Shown: positions 1-6,325, numbered from the stretch's first letter. The stretch: 9,026 nucleotides of DNA from Rhodospirillum sp. UBA1311 (GCA_002307145.1 DBTR01000073.1:831-9856), one strand, 5' to 3'. Translations and numbers: made by a program. Notes: generated by a model not told the origin, from the sequence alone.

Positions 1-150
1 GGCGTGCCGGTCGGCATCTCCTCGGGCGCGGCCCTCGCCGCCGCCGTCGAACTCGGCAAGCGCCCCGAAAACAAAGGCAAATCCATCGTCGTGATCATCC
101 CCTCGTTCGCCGAACGCTACCTCTCCACCGCGCTGTTCGACGGGCTTTAA
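1..150 (+). CDS. cysK: Cysteine synthase (O-acetylserine sulfhydrylase), C-terminal 49 residues
   Basis: This is the 3' end of a gene that begins before the window. Frame 1 is open from base 1 to a TAA at 148-150 and encodes 49 residues. The segment GISSGAALAAA is the small-residue loop near the PLP phosphate seen in fold-type II cysteine synthases. The ending IIPSFAERYLSTALFDGL matches the typical CysK C-terminus (a PSF-ERYLST block followed by a short tail). The family makes L-cysteine from O-acetylserine and sulfide in the cytoplasm. With only the tail visible I cannot separate CysK from CysM or a cystathionine beta-synthase-like paralogue, although ERYLST favours CysK. A palindromic repeat begins 11 nt after the stop. 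Confidence 0.85.
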   Translation, partial: GVPVGISSGAALAAAVELGKRPENKGKSIVVIIPSFAERYLSTALFDGL

Positions 151-160
151 GACCATCTTC

Positions 161-331
161 GTGGGCGCTGCCCACACCCGCCAAGGGCCTTGGGCCCTTG
201 GATTCCTTGTGTTGTTTTCCGCGCGAAGCGCCATTAACTTTTAGCCGCCAGACCGATTGCCCCCGCTTCGCGGGAACAAAAAGTCATGGGGTCTGGGGCC
301 CAAGGCCCCAGCGGGTGCGGGCAGAGCCCGC
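161..331. repeat. Palindromic intergenic element, copy 1
   Basis: This 171 bp inverted-repeat element fills most of the gap between cysK and the ThiF-like gene. The left half has an outer hairpin GTGGGCGCTGCCCAC (161-175), then a second hairpin with arms CCAAGGG/CCCTTGG (181-201). A T-rich stretch follows, then GCGCGAAGCGCCAT (221-234). The right half mirrors it: CCCCGCTTCGCGGG (260-273), A-rich, hairpin TGGGGCC-CAA-GGCCCCA (294-310), and outer hairpin GCGGGC-AGA-GCCCGC (317-331). The inner hairpins of both halves share the core GGGCCTTGGGCCC when one is reverse-complemented. Related copies lie at 1119, 2086 and 6153. It encodes nothing I recognise. Confidence 0.85.
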
Positions 332-355
332 AACACTTTTAGGAAACCCTCCGCC

Positions 356-1117
356 ATGACCTTGACCCGAGACCAGAACCTTCGTTACGCACGGCAAGTC
401 CTGCTGCCCGAGGTCGGCGGCGCGGGTCAGGAGAAGCTCCTGGCGACGCGAGCCCTGGTGGTCGGCGCGGGTGGATTGGGGTCGCCGGTGTTGTTGTATC
501 TGGTGGCGGCGGGAGTCGGGCAGATCACCATCGCCGACGACGACACCGTGGCGATCTCGAATTTGCAGCGCCAGATCCTTTACGACACCGGCACGGTCGG
601 CCTGCCGAAGGCAAGCAGCGCCGAGGCGCGGCTGGATGCGCTCAATCCGGAAGTGAAGATCACCGCGCTCCAGGCCCGCGTCACCTCCGAGAACGTCGCG
701 GCGCTGGTCGCCGAAGCCGACGTCGTGGTCGACTGCCTCGACAACTTCGGCAGCCGCTTCACCCTCTCCGACGCCTGCGTCGCGGCGGGCAAGCCGATGA
801 TCTCCGCCGCGATCCAGGGCTTCGCGGGCCAGCTCGCGGTGTTCGACCCGGCGCACGGCGGCCCCTGCTACCGCTGCTTCAATCCCGCACCGCCGCCACG
901 CAGCGCCCACGCCCGCCCCTGCGAGGAAACCGGCATCCTCGGCGTGGTCGCGGGGCTGGTCGGCACCGCGCAGGCGCTGGCGGTGGTCAAGTTCATCCTC
1001 GGCCTCGGCGACGACGCCGACGGCTTCGTCACGCTCTTCGACGGCCTCGCCGGAACCACCCGCCGCGTCCGCCTCGCACGCGACCCGGCGTGCCCGTGCT
1101 GTGGCGCCAAAAACTAG
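356..1117 (+). CDS. ThiF/MoeB/HesA-family sulfur-carrier adenylyltransferase
   Basis: This 253-residue E1-like enzyme should adenylate the C-terminal Gly-Gly of a small ubiquitin-fold sulfur carrier such as ThiS or MoaD. Visible features are the nucleotide loop GAGGLGSP (37-44), acidic DDD (61-63), NLQRQ (69-73), the conserved Lys in GLPKA (K85), and CLDNF with Asp129. Two zinc-type Cys pairs are present, C171-x-x-C174 and C246-x-x-C249. C189, in RPCEETGILG, sits where family members carry the acceptor cysteine. Length is normal. I chose ATG 356, preceded by AGGA at 341-344. An in-frame ATG at 257 would add 33 residues, but those are translated from the upstream palindromic element and match nothing in the family. 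MoeB and ThiF cannot be separated by eye, and no carrier-protein gene is visible nearby. Confidence 0.88.
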   Translation: MTLTRDQNLRYARQVLLPEVGGAGQEKLLATRALVVGAGGLGSPVLLYLVAAGVGQITIADDDTVAISNLQRQILYDTGTVGLPKASSAEARLDALNPEVKITALQARVTSENVAALVAEADVVVDCLDNFGSRFTLSDACVAAGKPMISAAIQGFAGQLAVFDPAHGGPCYRCFNPAPPPRSAHARPCEETGILGVVAGLVGTAQALAVVKFILGLGDDADGFVTLFDGLAGTTRRVRLARDPACPCCGAKN

Positions 1118-1118
1118 G

Positions 1119-1286
1119 GCGGGCTCTGCCCGCACCCGCCAAGGGGCTTAACCCCTTGGACCCATTAACTCTGGTTTTGCGCAAAGCGCCATAGAGCCTT
1201 CGCGTGTCCATTTCGATTGCGCTGCGCGCGAAAGCAAAAGGGGGTTGGGGCATCGCCCCAAGCCGGGCCCGGGGCGGCAGCCCCGC
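1119..1286. repeat. Palindromic intergenic element, copy 2
   Basis: This 168 bp element starts 1 nt after the stop codon of the ThiF-like gene. Left half: outer hairpin GCGGGC-TCT-GCCCGC (1119-1133), second hairpin with arms CCAAGGGG/CCCCTTGG (1139-1159), a T-rich stretch, and GCGCAAAGCGCCAT (1178-1191). Right half, inverted: TTGCGCTGCGCGCG (near 1217-1230), AAAGCAAAAG, hairpin TTGGGGC-ATC-GCCCCAA (1245-1261), and outer hairpin CGGGGC-GGCA-GCCCCG (1270-1285). It ends before the SD sequence of the next gene. It has the same architecture as the copies at 161, 2086 and 6153. Confidence 0.85.
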
Positions 1287-1300
1287 AACATCTTGCAACC

Positions 1301-1307
1301 TAAGGAG
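1301..1307 (+). promoter_or_regulatory. Shine-Dalgarno of the SDR gene
   Basis: TAAGGAG lies 8 nt before ATG 1316. It is a near-ideal ribosome binding site and fixes the start of the short-chain dehydrogenase over the competing upstream start in another frame. Confidence 0.8.
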
Positions 1308-1315
1308 CCTCGTCC

Positions 1316-2080
1316 ATGCCCAATACAGTTTTCATCACCGGCGCGACCGCCGGGTTCGGCGCGGCGTGCGCGCGGCAGTTCGCGGCGGCGGGCTGCTGGA
1401 ATCTGGTACTCACCGGACGGCGGGCGGAGCGCCTGGAAGAGCTGAAGGCGGAGCTTTCGCCCAAATGCGCGGTCCACACCGCCGTGCTCGACGTGCGCGA
1501 CCGCGATGCGGTGGCGGCGGTGGTCGCCGCCCTTCCCGAGCCGTTCTCCCGCGTCCACACCCTGGTCAACAACGCCGGTCTCGCGCTCGGCCTCAACCCC
1601 GCCCAGACCTGCGACCTCGACGACTGGGACCAGATGATCGACACCAACGTCAAGGGCGTCACCTACGTCACCCGCGCCCTGCTCCCGGCGATCATCAAGG
1701 AAGGCACCGGCACGGTGATCAACCTCGCCTCGATCGCCGCCCACTACCCCTATCCCGGCGGCAACGTCTACGGCGCGACCAAGGCCTTCGTCCGCCAGTT
1801 CTCCTATAACCTCCGCTGCGACCTCGTCGGCACCGGCGTCCGCGTCACCGCGATCGAACCCGGCCTGTGCGAAAGCGAGTTCTCCCTCGTCCGCTTCGGC
1901 GGCGATGCCGAACGCGCCGCCGCCGTCTACAAGGGCGCCCACCCACTCACCGCCGACGACATCGCCGGAACCATCTTCTGGGTCGCCAGCCTGCCGAAGC
2001 ACGTCAACATCAACTGCCTCGAAGTCATGCCGGTGACCCAGTCGTGGAGCGCTCTGAACGTTCATCGGGACGCGGAATAG
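1316..2080 (+). CDS. ydfG: NADP-type short-chain dehydrogenase/reductase (YdfG-like)
   Basis: This is a classical SDR of 254 residues, normal for the family. The cofactor loop is TGATAGFG (8-15). R35-R36 after the second strand (VLTGRR) point to NADP(H). NNAG is at 85-88 and the catalytic tetrad is N111, S139, Y152 and K156 (YGATK). EPG at 181-183 is followed by ESEFSLVRFGGD. The ESEFSLVRF segment and the FWVASLPKHVNIN-LEVMPV ending are characteristic of the YdfG group, which oxidises L-allo-threonine, serine and 3-hydroxypropionate-type substrates. The exact substrate cannot be read from sequence. It is cytoplasmic, with no signal peptide. Palindromic elements lie on both sides, so it is probably transcribed alone. 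Confidence 0.9.
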   Translation: MPNTVFITGATAGFGAACARQFAAAGCWNLVLTGRRAERLEELKAELSPKCAVHTAVLDVRDRDAVAAVVAALPEPFSRVHTLVNNAGLALGLNPAQTCDLDDWDQMIDTNVKGVTYVTRALLPAIIKEGTGTVINLASIAAHYPYPGGNVYGATKAFVRQFSYNLRCDLVGTGVRVTAIEPGLCESEFSLVRFGGDAERAAAVYKGAHPLTADDIAGTIFWVASLPKHVNINCLEVMPVTQSWSALNVHRDAE

Positions 2081-2085
2081 AAAGG

Positions 2086-2240
2086 CCAGGGCTCTGCCCT
2101 GGACCCGCGAGGGGACTCGGTCCCCTCGACCCCATAACTTTGTTTTTCGCGCGTCAGCGCAATCGACCGTCACGCGGCGCGAAGGTTTTATGGCGCTTCG
2201 CGCAAAAACTAACGGGGTCCTAGGGGACCGAGTCCCCTAG
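2086..2240. repeat. Palindromic intergenic element, copy 3 (right outer hairpin missing)
   Basis: This 155 bp element lies between the convergent SDR and pabC genes. Left half: outer hairpin CCAGGGC-TCT-GCCCTGG (2086-2102), second hairpin with arms CGAGGGGAC/GTCCCCTCG (2108-2128), TTTGTTTTTCGCGCG, and a GCGC-type motif (to about 2160). The core contains CCGTCACGCGGCG (2167-2179). Right half: ATGGCGCTTCGCGC (2190-2203), AAAAACTAACGGGGTC, and hairpin with arms CTAGGGGAC/GTCCCCTAG (2220-2240). The outer GGGC-AGA-GCCC hairpin seen in other copies is absent, and the pabC stop follows 12 nt later. Left and right second hairpins differ at one base pair only, and both bases of the pair have changed. 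Confidence 0.85.
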
Positions 2241-2251
2241 AAGCCTTCCTT

Positions 2252-3055
2252 TCACATCTCCAGCACATCCGAAAACGCCACGAACGCCTCGGTCCCCGGC
2301 GCGGTGAGATTGCGGCTGTCGATGGCGGCGATCGGGCGGAGGGTGAGTGCGCTGACGACGAAGCCGGCTTCCGCCTGGACGAGTTCGCTGGCGGTGACGC
2401 GACGTTCGGAAACCAGGCCCGCGTCGAGCAGGCGGGCGCGGGCGGTGCCGGGGAGGGCGCCGTCGGCGACCGGGGGCGTGACCCAGGCGTCGCCGAAGCG
2501 GAAGACGAGGTTGGCGGCGGAGGTTTCGGCAACGTTGCCGTCGGTATTGCGGAGGATGGCGTCGTCGGCGAGCGCGGCTTCGGCCTCCTGGCGGGCGAGG
2601 ATGGAATCGCCGTAGTTCATGGTTTTCAGGCGCGAGAGCGGCGAGTGCTGGTTGCGCCGCGTGCCGCGCGCGACGATCAGGCGCGCCGGGCTGACGATCG
2701 GGGCCATGGCGGCGGCGGTGATCAGGACGGTCAGCGCCGGAGTCTCGGGCGGCAGCACGCCGCGCGGCCCCGAGCCGCGGCTGACGGTAAGGCGGGCGAC
2801 GCCGCCGCTCACCGAGCCCGCTTTCAGGAGGTCGGCGAGGGCGGGGGCGGGGTCGAAGGGCAGGGGGCCGAAACCGAGAGCCTTCAGCCCGGCGGCGAGG
2901 CGGGCGAGGTGGCGGTCGAGCGCGACCGGGCCGCGCTCGCGGATGCGGATGGTCTCGAACAGGCCGTCGCCGAGGAGGAAGCCCCGGTCGGTGGCGGGAA
3001 TGCACGCGCCGGAGGATGGCAGGACGCGGCCGTTGAGGCTGACGGGATCCGGCAT
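2252..3055 (-). CDS. pabC: Aminodeoxychorismate lyase (class IV PLP aminotransferase fold)
   Basis: This 267-residue protein should convert 4-amino-4-deoxychorismate to p-aminobenzoate and pyruvate in folate synthesis. DRGFLLGDGLFET (23-35) is the class IV N-terminal signature. The PLP lysine is K144 in LKTMNYGDSILARQEA. E177 in AETSAANLVF (176-185) contacts the pyridine nitrogen, and LPGTARARLLD (201-211) is the phosphate-side loop. Its ATG is 1 nt after the pabB stop, and its SD (GAGGAGGG) is made from the last pabB codons, so the two are probably translationally coupled. The fold is shared with branched-chain and D-amino acid aminotransferases. The adjacency to pabB is what favours PabC. 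Confidence 0.88.
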   Translation of the reverse strand: MPDPVSLNGRVLPSSGACIPATDRGFLLGDGLFETIRIRERGPVALDRHLARLAAGLKALGFGPLPFDPAPALADLLKAGSVSGGVARLTVSRGSGPRGVLPPETPALTVLITAAAMAPIVSPARLIVARGTRRNQHSPLSRLKTMNYGDSILARQEAEAALADDAILRNTDGNVAETSAANLVFRFGDAWVTPPVADGALPGTARARLLDAGLVSERRVTASELVQAEAGFVVSALTLRPIAAIDSRNLTAPGTEAFVAFSDVLEM

Positions 3056-3056
3056 A

Positions 3057-4433
3057 TCAGAGGCCCTCCTCGCTGAGGATTTCGGGGTCGGGTGTGACGC
3101 AGCGAAGCAACGCCGCCGCCTTCACCAGGGTTTCGCGGTATTCCTCCGCCGGATCGGAATCGGCGACGATGCCGCCGCCCGCCGACAGGGAGATCGTATC
3201 ATCGTCGACGATCAGGGTGCGGATGGTAATCGACGTATCCATCGCGCCGTCGTCGCCAATCCAGCCGATCGCACCGCAATAGGGACCGCGCCGCGCGGCT
3301 TCCAACTCGGCGATGATCTCCATGGCGCGAACCTTGGGTGCGCCGGTGATCGAGCCACCGGGAAAGGCGCTCTTGAGAATGTCGAGGGTCGGCACCTCGG
3401 CGCGGGGTTCGGCGGTGACCACCGAGACGAGATGATGCACGGCGGCGAAGCTCTCCAGGCCCCAGAGCTTCGGCACCTGGACGCTGCCGAGTCTTGCGGT
3501 GCGCGAGAGGTCGTTGCGCAGCAGGTCGACGATCATCAGGTTTTCGGCGCGGTCCTTGGCGCTGGCCTGGAGTTCGGCGGCGAGGCGGGCATCGTCTTCC
3601 GGCGTCGCGCCGCGCGGCCGGGTGCCCTTGATCGGGCGGGTCTCGACGCTGCGGCGGCCATCGGCGGCGACCGACACCCGGAGGAAGCGTTCCGGCGAGG
3701 CGGAGACAATGGCGCGGCGGGCGTCGACGCAGAGGAACGCCGCGAACGGCGCGGGATTGACGCGGCAGAGGCGGCGGAACAGGCCGAACGCGGTCATGCC
3801 CTCGGGGCGGGGCGCATGGAAGCGCTGTGCGATGTTGGCCTGGAAGATGTCGCCCGCGCGAATGTAGTCCAGGGTGCTGCGGATCCGCGCCTCGTAGTCG
3901 GCGCGGCTCCAGGCGGCGGTCCAGCGCGTCGGGCCCCAGGTCTCCTCCGCACCGAGAGCGGGGACGGCGGCGATTCCGGCGGCCAGTGCTGCGGCGCGCT
4001 CCCGCGCCAGTCGGGCAAACTCCTGCGGATCGCGCTCCGGCAAGCCGCCCGCGACCACGGCGGCGGTGCGCGCCTTGAGGTCGAACACCGCAACCGCATC
4101 GAAGACGGCGAACGCCATGTCGGGGAGCGACGGACCGGGATCGGCGGGCGACGGCAGGCGCTCCACCTCGCCGCCCAGCTCATAGCCGAAATAGCCGATC
4201 ACGCCGCCAGCGAACGAGCCGAAGCCGGGCGACCCGATGCCGCCCCGCGCCGCCAGCAGCGCCGCGAGGTCGGCAAAGCCGCCGGTGACGATCTGCGAAG
4301 GATGGAGGCCGAGGATGGCGAAGTCGCCGCCATGTAGCAGCGCCGCGCCCGGCCGCGTCGCATGGGGCGCGAACGCGGCGAACGGATCGCACCATGGGAT
4401 CGAGCGAACGAGCGGGCTGAGGTCCGCGCGCAA
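3057..4433 (-). CDS. pabB: Aminodeoxychorismate synthase component I
   Basis: This chorismate-utilising enzyme has 458 residues, the usual PabB length. With a glutaminase (PabA) it aminates chorismate to 4-amino-4-deoxychorismate. The C-terminal half has the family blocks: PIKGTRPRG (267-275), DLLRNDLSR (303-311), HHLVSVV (333-339), FPGGSITGAPK (357-367) and GGGIVADSDPAEEY (419-432). The Lys of PIKGT (K269) is the PabB diagnostic; anthranilate synthase TrpE has Ala there. No ATG or GTG is available near the N-terminus. TTG at 4433 gives MRADLSPLVRSIPWCDPF, and the PLVR-IPW block is typical of PabB N-termini. CTG at 4445 is the other option. The frame stays open far upstream, but that stretch overlaps the preceding dehydrogenase gene and is not protein-like. 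The TTG lies 8 nt after the dehydrogenase stop with no strong SD, suggesting coupling. No pabA is in the window. Confidence 0.9.
   Translation of the reverse strand: MRADLSPLVRSIPWCDPFAAFAPHATRPGAALLHGGDFAILGLHPSQIVTGGFADLAALLAARGGIGSPGFGSFAGGVIGYFGYELGGEVERLPSPADPGPSLPDMAFAVFDAVAVFDLKARTAAVVAGGLPERDPQEFARLARERAAALAAGIAAVPALGAEETWGPTRWTAAWSRADYEARIRSTLDYIRAGDIFQANIAQRFHAPRPEGMTAFGLFRRLCRVNPAPFAAFLCVDARRAIVSASPERFLRVSVAADGRRSVETRPIKGTRPRGATPEDDARLAAELQASAKDRAENLMIVDLLRNDLSRTARLGSVQVPKLWGLESFAAVHHLVSVVTAEPRAEVPTLDILKSAFPGGSITGAPKVRAMEIIAELEAARRGPYCGAIGWIGDDGAMDTSITIRTLIVDDDTISLSAGGGIVADSDPAEEYRETLVKAAALLRCVTPDPEILSEEGL
3064..3071 (-). promoter_or_regulatory. Shine-Dalgarno of pabC inside the pabB 3' end
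   Basis: On the minus strand GAGGAGGG forms the codons for the Glu-Glu-Gly near the pabB C-terminus and lies about 8 nt before the pabC ATG. This is a strong coupling site. Confidence 0.75.
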
Positions 4434-4441
4434 CGGCGGAC

Positions 4442-5419
4442 TCAGGCGTTGGGCAGGACGCGGTCGGGCGGGCGGTGCCCGTCGCTGAAGGTCTTGATGT
4501 TGATCAGCACCTTTTGTCCCATCTCGTTGCGCGCCTCGACCGTCGCGGCACCCAGGTGCGGCATCAGGACGACGTTGTCGAGCGCGAGGAACTTCGGGTT
4601 CACCAGCGGCTCGTTCTGGAACACGTCGAGCGCCGCGCCCGCGATCCGGCGGGAGGCGAGCATCTCGGCCAGTGCGTCCTCGTCGATCACCGAGCCGCGC
4701 GCGGTGTTGACGATGTACGACGTCGGCCGCAGCAGCTTGAGGCGTTCGGCGGAGAGCAGGTGGTGGGTCTGGGGCGTGCCCGGGCAGTGGATCGAGATCA
4801 CGTCCATGCGCGGCAGCATCTGGTCGAGGCTGTCCCAGTAGGTCGCTTCGAGAGAGTCCTCGACCGAGGGATGCAGGCGGCGGCGGTTGTGGTAGTGAAT
4901 CGACATGCCGAAGCCGCGCGCGCGCTCGGCGACCGCCTGCCCGATCCGGCCCATGCCGATGATCCCGAGGCGCTTGCCCGAGACCCGGCTGCCCAGCATC
5001 GCCGTCGGCCCCCAGCCGCTCCACTTGCCCGCGCGCACCAGGCGGTCGCCCTCGATCAACCGGCGCGGCACCGAAAGCAGCAACGCCATGGTCATCTCGG
5101 CGGTGTCCTCGGTGAGGACGTCCGGCGTGTTGGTGACGGTGATACCCTTGGCCTGCGCGGCGGCGACGTCGATGTGGTCGGTGCCGGAGCCGAAGTTCGC
5201 GATCAGCTTGAGCTGCGGGCCCGCCGCCGCGATCACCCTGGCGTCGATGACCTCGGTGATCGTCGGCACCAGCACGTCCGCGACCCGCGCCGCGTCGCAA
5301 AGCTCTTGCGCCGTCATCGCGTGGTCGTCGGGGCTCAACCGGGCGTCGAAGAGTTCCTTCATCCGGGTTTCGATGGATTCCGGCAGGCGACGGGTGACGA
5401 TGACGACAGGTTTCTTCAT
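4442..5419 (-). CDS. D-isomer-specific 2-hydroxyacid dehydrogenase (GyaR/GhrB-like)
   Basis: This 325-residue enzyme has standard family length. It should reduce glyoxylate or hydroxypyruvate, or oxidise D-glycerate or a related D-2-hydroxyacid. FGSGTDHIDV (76-85) precedes the NAD-domain loop GMGRIG (155-160). The catalytic triad is R241 (NTARGSVID), E270 (QNEP) and H288 (MPHLGAAT). The basic run NRRR (178-181), where NAD-specific members have an Asp, suggests NADP(H). The start is supported by GGGAGG 6 nt upstream (5426-5431). It is the first gene of an operon with pabB and pabC. I know of no direct metabolic reason for that pairing. Alternatives are phosphoglycerate-dehydrogenase-like or formate-dehydrogenase-like members, but the PNxxVLMPHLGAAT-type ending and overall length fit glyoxylate/hydroxypyruvate reductases best. 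Confidence 0.9.
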   Translation of the reverse strand: MKKPVVIVTRRLPESIETRMKELFDARLSPDDHAMTAQELCDAARVADVLVPTITEVIDARVIAAAGPQLKLIANFGSGTDHIDVAAAQAKGITVTNTPDVLTEDTAEMTMALLLSVPRRLIEGDRLVRAGKWSGWGPTAMLGSRVSGKRLGIIGMGRIGQAVAERARGFGMSIHYHNRRRLHPSVEDSLEATYWDSLDQMLPRMDVISIHCPGTPQTHHLLSAERLKLLRPTSYIVNTARGSVIDEDALAEMLASRRIAGAALDVFQNEPLVNPKFLALDNVVLMPHLGAATVEARNEMGQKVLINIKTFSDGHRPPDRVLPNA

Positions 5420-5599
5420 GTTTTTCCTCCCGCGGCCGCTGACGTCGCCAGCGCCACGGCAGACTTACCAAGGCGCGCGGTCAATGTCCAGGGTTGAGCC
5501 TGTGCGCCCGGTCACCGGCAAATCCAGCGAGATGGTTCATTCTCGCGCGATCTTGCTCTATGGTGGCCTTCCGTTCGAACGCCTGGGTTATTTCTTCGT
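5420..5599. promoter_or_regulatory. Divergent intergenic region between the dehydrogenase operon and the SH3 gene
   Basis: These 180 bp must hold promoters for both directions. On the minus strand a -35-like TTGACC (5484-5479) lies about 60 nt upstream of the dehydrogenase ATG, but the -10 region 17 nt further on is not AT-rich, so the call is weak. On the plus strand I find no convincing promoter and no clear SD before ATG 5600. There is no palindromic element here, unlike the gaps at gene 3' ends. Confidence 0.4.
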
Positions 5600-6133
5600 A
5601 TGCCAATGCCGCCATCGACCCTCCGCACCCTCGCCGTCCGCACCCTCTTGGCCGCGGCGCTGCTTGCGTTCGGCCCGGCGGCGATGGCCGCCAACACCGA
5701 TAGCGGCGGCGAAACCGGCCAGCGCCTGCCCCGCTTCGTCTCGCTGCGCGCCACCCAGGTCAACCTGCGCTCCGGTCCCGGCGTCCGCTACCCGATCGAA
5801 TGGGTCTACCTGCAGCGCGATCTGCCGGTCGAGGTGATTCAGGAATTCGACCACTGGCGCAAAATCCGCGACTGGGAAGGCACCGAGGGCTGGGTCCACC
5901 GCAGCATGCTCTCGGGCAACCGCGCGATCCGCATCATCGGCCCGGTGACTCCCTTGCGCGCCCAACCCCAAGCCGAAAGCCCGATCGTCGCCCAACTCGA
6001 AGGCGGCGTCGTCGGCAAGCTCACCACCTGCCCGGAAAACTCCACCTTCTGCCGCGTCGAAGCCGGCGGCTACGCCGGCTGGCTGCCCCGTGCGGCGTTC
6101 TGGGGGGTTTATCGCGGGGAGACGGTGAAGTAG
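5600..6133 (+). CDS. Exported protein with two SH3-like (bacterial SH3) domains
   Basis: This 177-residue protein has an N-terminal signal peptide: Arg-containing start, hydrophobic LLAAALLAFGPAAMA, likely cleavage after Ala30 (AMA-AN). The first SH3-like domain covers about 47-105, with the signature VNLRSGPG (54-61), EWVYLQRDLPVEVI, HWRKIRDWEGTEGWVH (85-100). A second, more diverged domain runs about 108-170, with TPLRAQPQAESPIVAQLEGG and GWLPRAAFWGVY. Cys144 and Cys151 could form a disulfide. Bacterial SH3 proteins of this type usually sit in the periplasm and bind cell-wall peptides or act as envelope adaptors; no enzymatic domain is present. The start could be the ATG at 5600 or 5606; no SD decides it. 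It is monocistronic and divergent from the dehydrogenase operon. Confidence 0.85.
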   Translation: MPMPPSTLRTLAVRTLLAAALLAFGPAAMAANTDSGGETGQRLPRFVSLRATQVNLRSGPGVRYPIEWVYLQRDLPVEVIQEFDHWRKIRDWEGTEGWVHRSMLSGNRAIRIIGPVTPLRAQPQAESPIVAQLEGGVVGKLTTCPENSTFCRVEAGGYAGWLPRAAFWGVYRGETVK

Positions 6134-6152
6134 GGAAGAGACGGGAAGATTC

Positions 6153-6325
6153 GCGGGCTCTGCCCGCACCCGTTGAGGCCTTGAGCCCCAAATCCCGTGA
6201 CTTTTGATTTTGCGCGTAGCGCCATGAAGCCGTCACGCGGCGTGACGGTGGGGCGCGCTTCGCGCGAAAAACAAACGGGTACACAGGGACCAAGTCCCTG
6301 TGCGGGGTCAGGGGCAGAGCCCCTG
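6153..6325. repeat. Palindromic intergenic element, copy 4
   Basis: This 173 bp element occupies the gap between the convergent SH3 and irr genes, ending 5 nt before the irr stop. Left half: outer hairpin GCGGGC-TCT-GCCCGC (6153-6167), a degraded second hairpin TTGAGGC/GCCCCAA (6173-6191, one mismatch), a T-rich stretch, and GCGCGTAGCGCCAT (6212-6225). The core is a perfect hairpin with arms CCGTCACGC/GCGTGACGG (6230-6248). Right half: GCGCGCTTCGCGCG (near 6253-6266), AAAAACAAACGGG, hairpin CACAGGGAC-CAA-GTCCCTGTG (6282-6302), and outer hairpin CAGGGGC-AGA-GCCCCTG (6309-6325). It shares the 13-nt core CCGTCACGCGGCG with copy 3. Confidence 0.85.

Noticed and set aside
257..355. A 33-codon N-terminal extension of the ThiF-like protein from ATG 257.
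   Set aside because: It is translated from the right half of palindromic element copy 1, has no family similarity, and ATG 356 with AGGA upstream fits the family start.
1148..2173. A 341-codon minus-strand open frame opposite the SDR gene.
   Set aside because: It is antisense to an SDR with all catalytic residues in place, and its ends run into two palindromic elements.
2619..4337. A 572-codon plus-strand open frame opposite pabC and pabB.
   Set aside because: It is antisense to two well-supported genes and has an Arg/Ala/Gly-rich composition with no recognisable domain.
4434..5471. An extension of the pabB frame upstream to give an 804-residue protein.
   Set aside because: The added part is a shadow reading of the dehydrogenase gene in another frame on the same strand, rich in Arg, Pro and Gly with no domain.
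4475..5497. A 340-codon plus-strand open frame opposite the dehydrogenase.
   Set aside because: It is a shadow of the dehydrogenase gene, with no SD or domain.
161..6325. CRISPR array.
   Set aside because: The repeated units are long, internally palindromic, spaced by whole genes and not by uniform spacers, and no cas gene is present.
161..6325. tRNA, structured ncRNA gene or riboswitch in the palindromic regions.
   Set aside because: The hairpins do not form a cloverleaf, and location after stop codons with inverted symmetry fits a repeat better than a gene or leader riboswitch.
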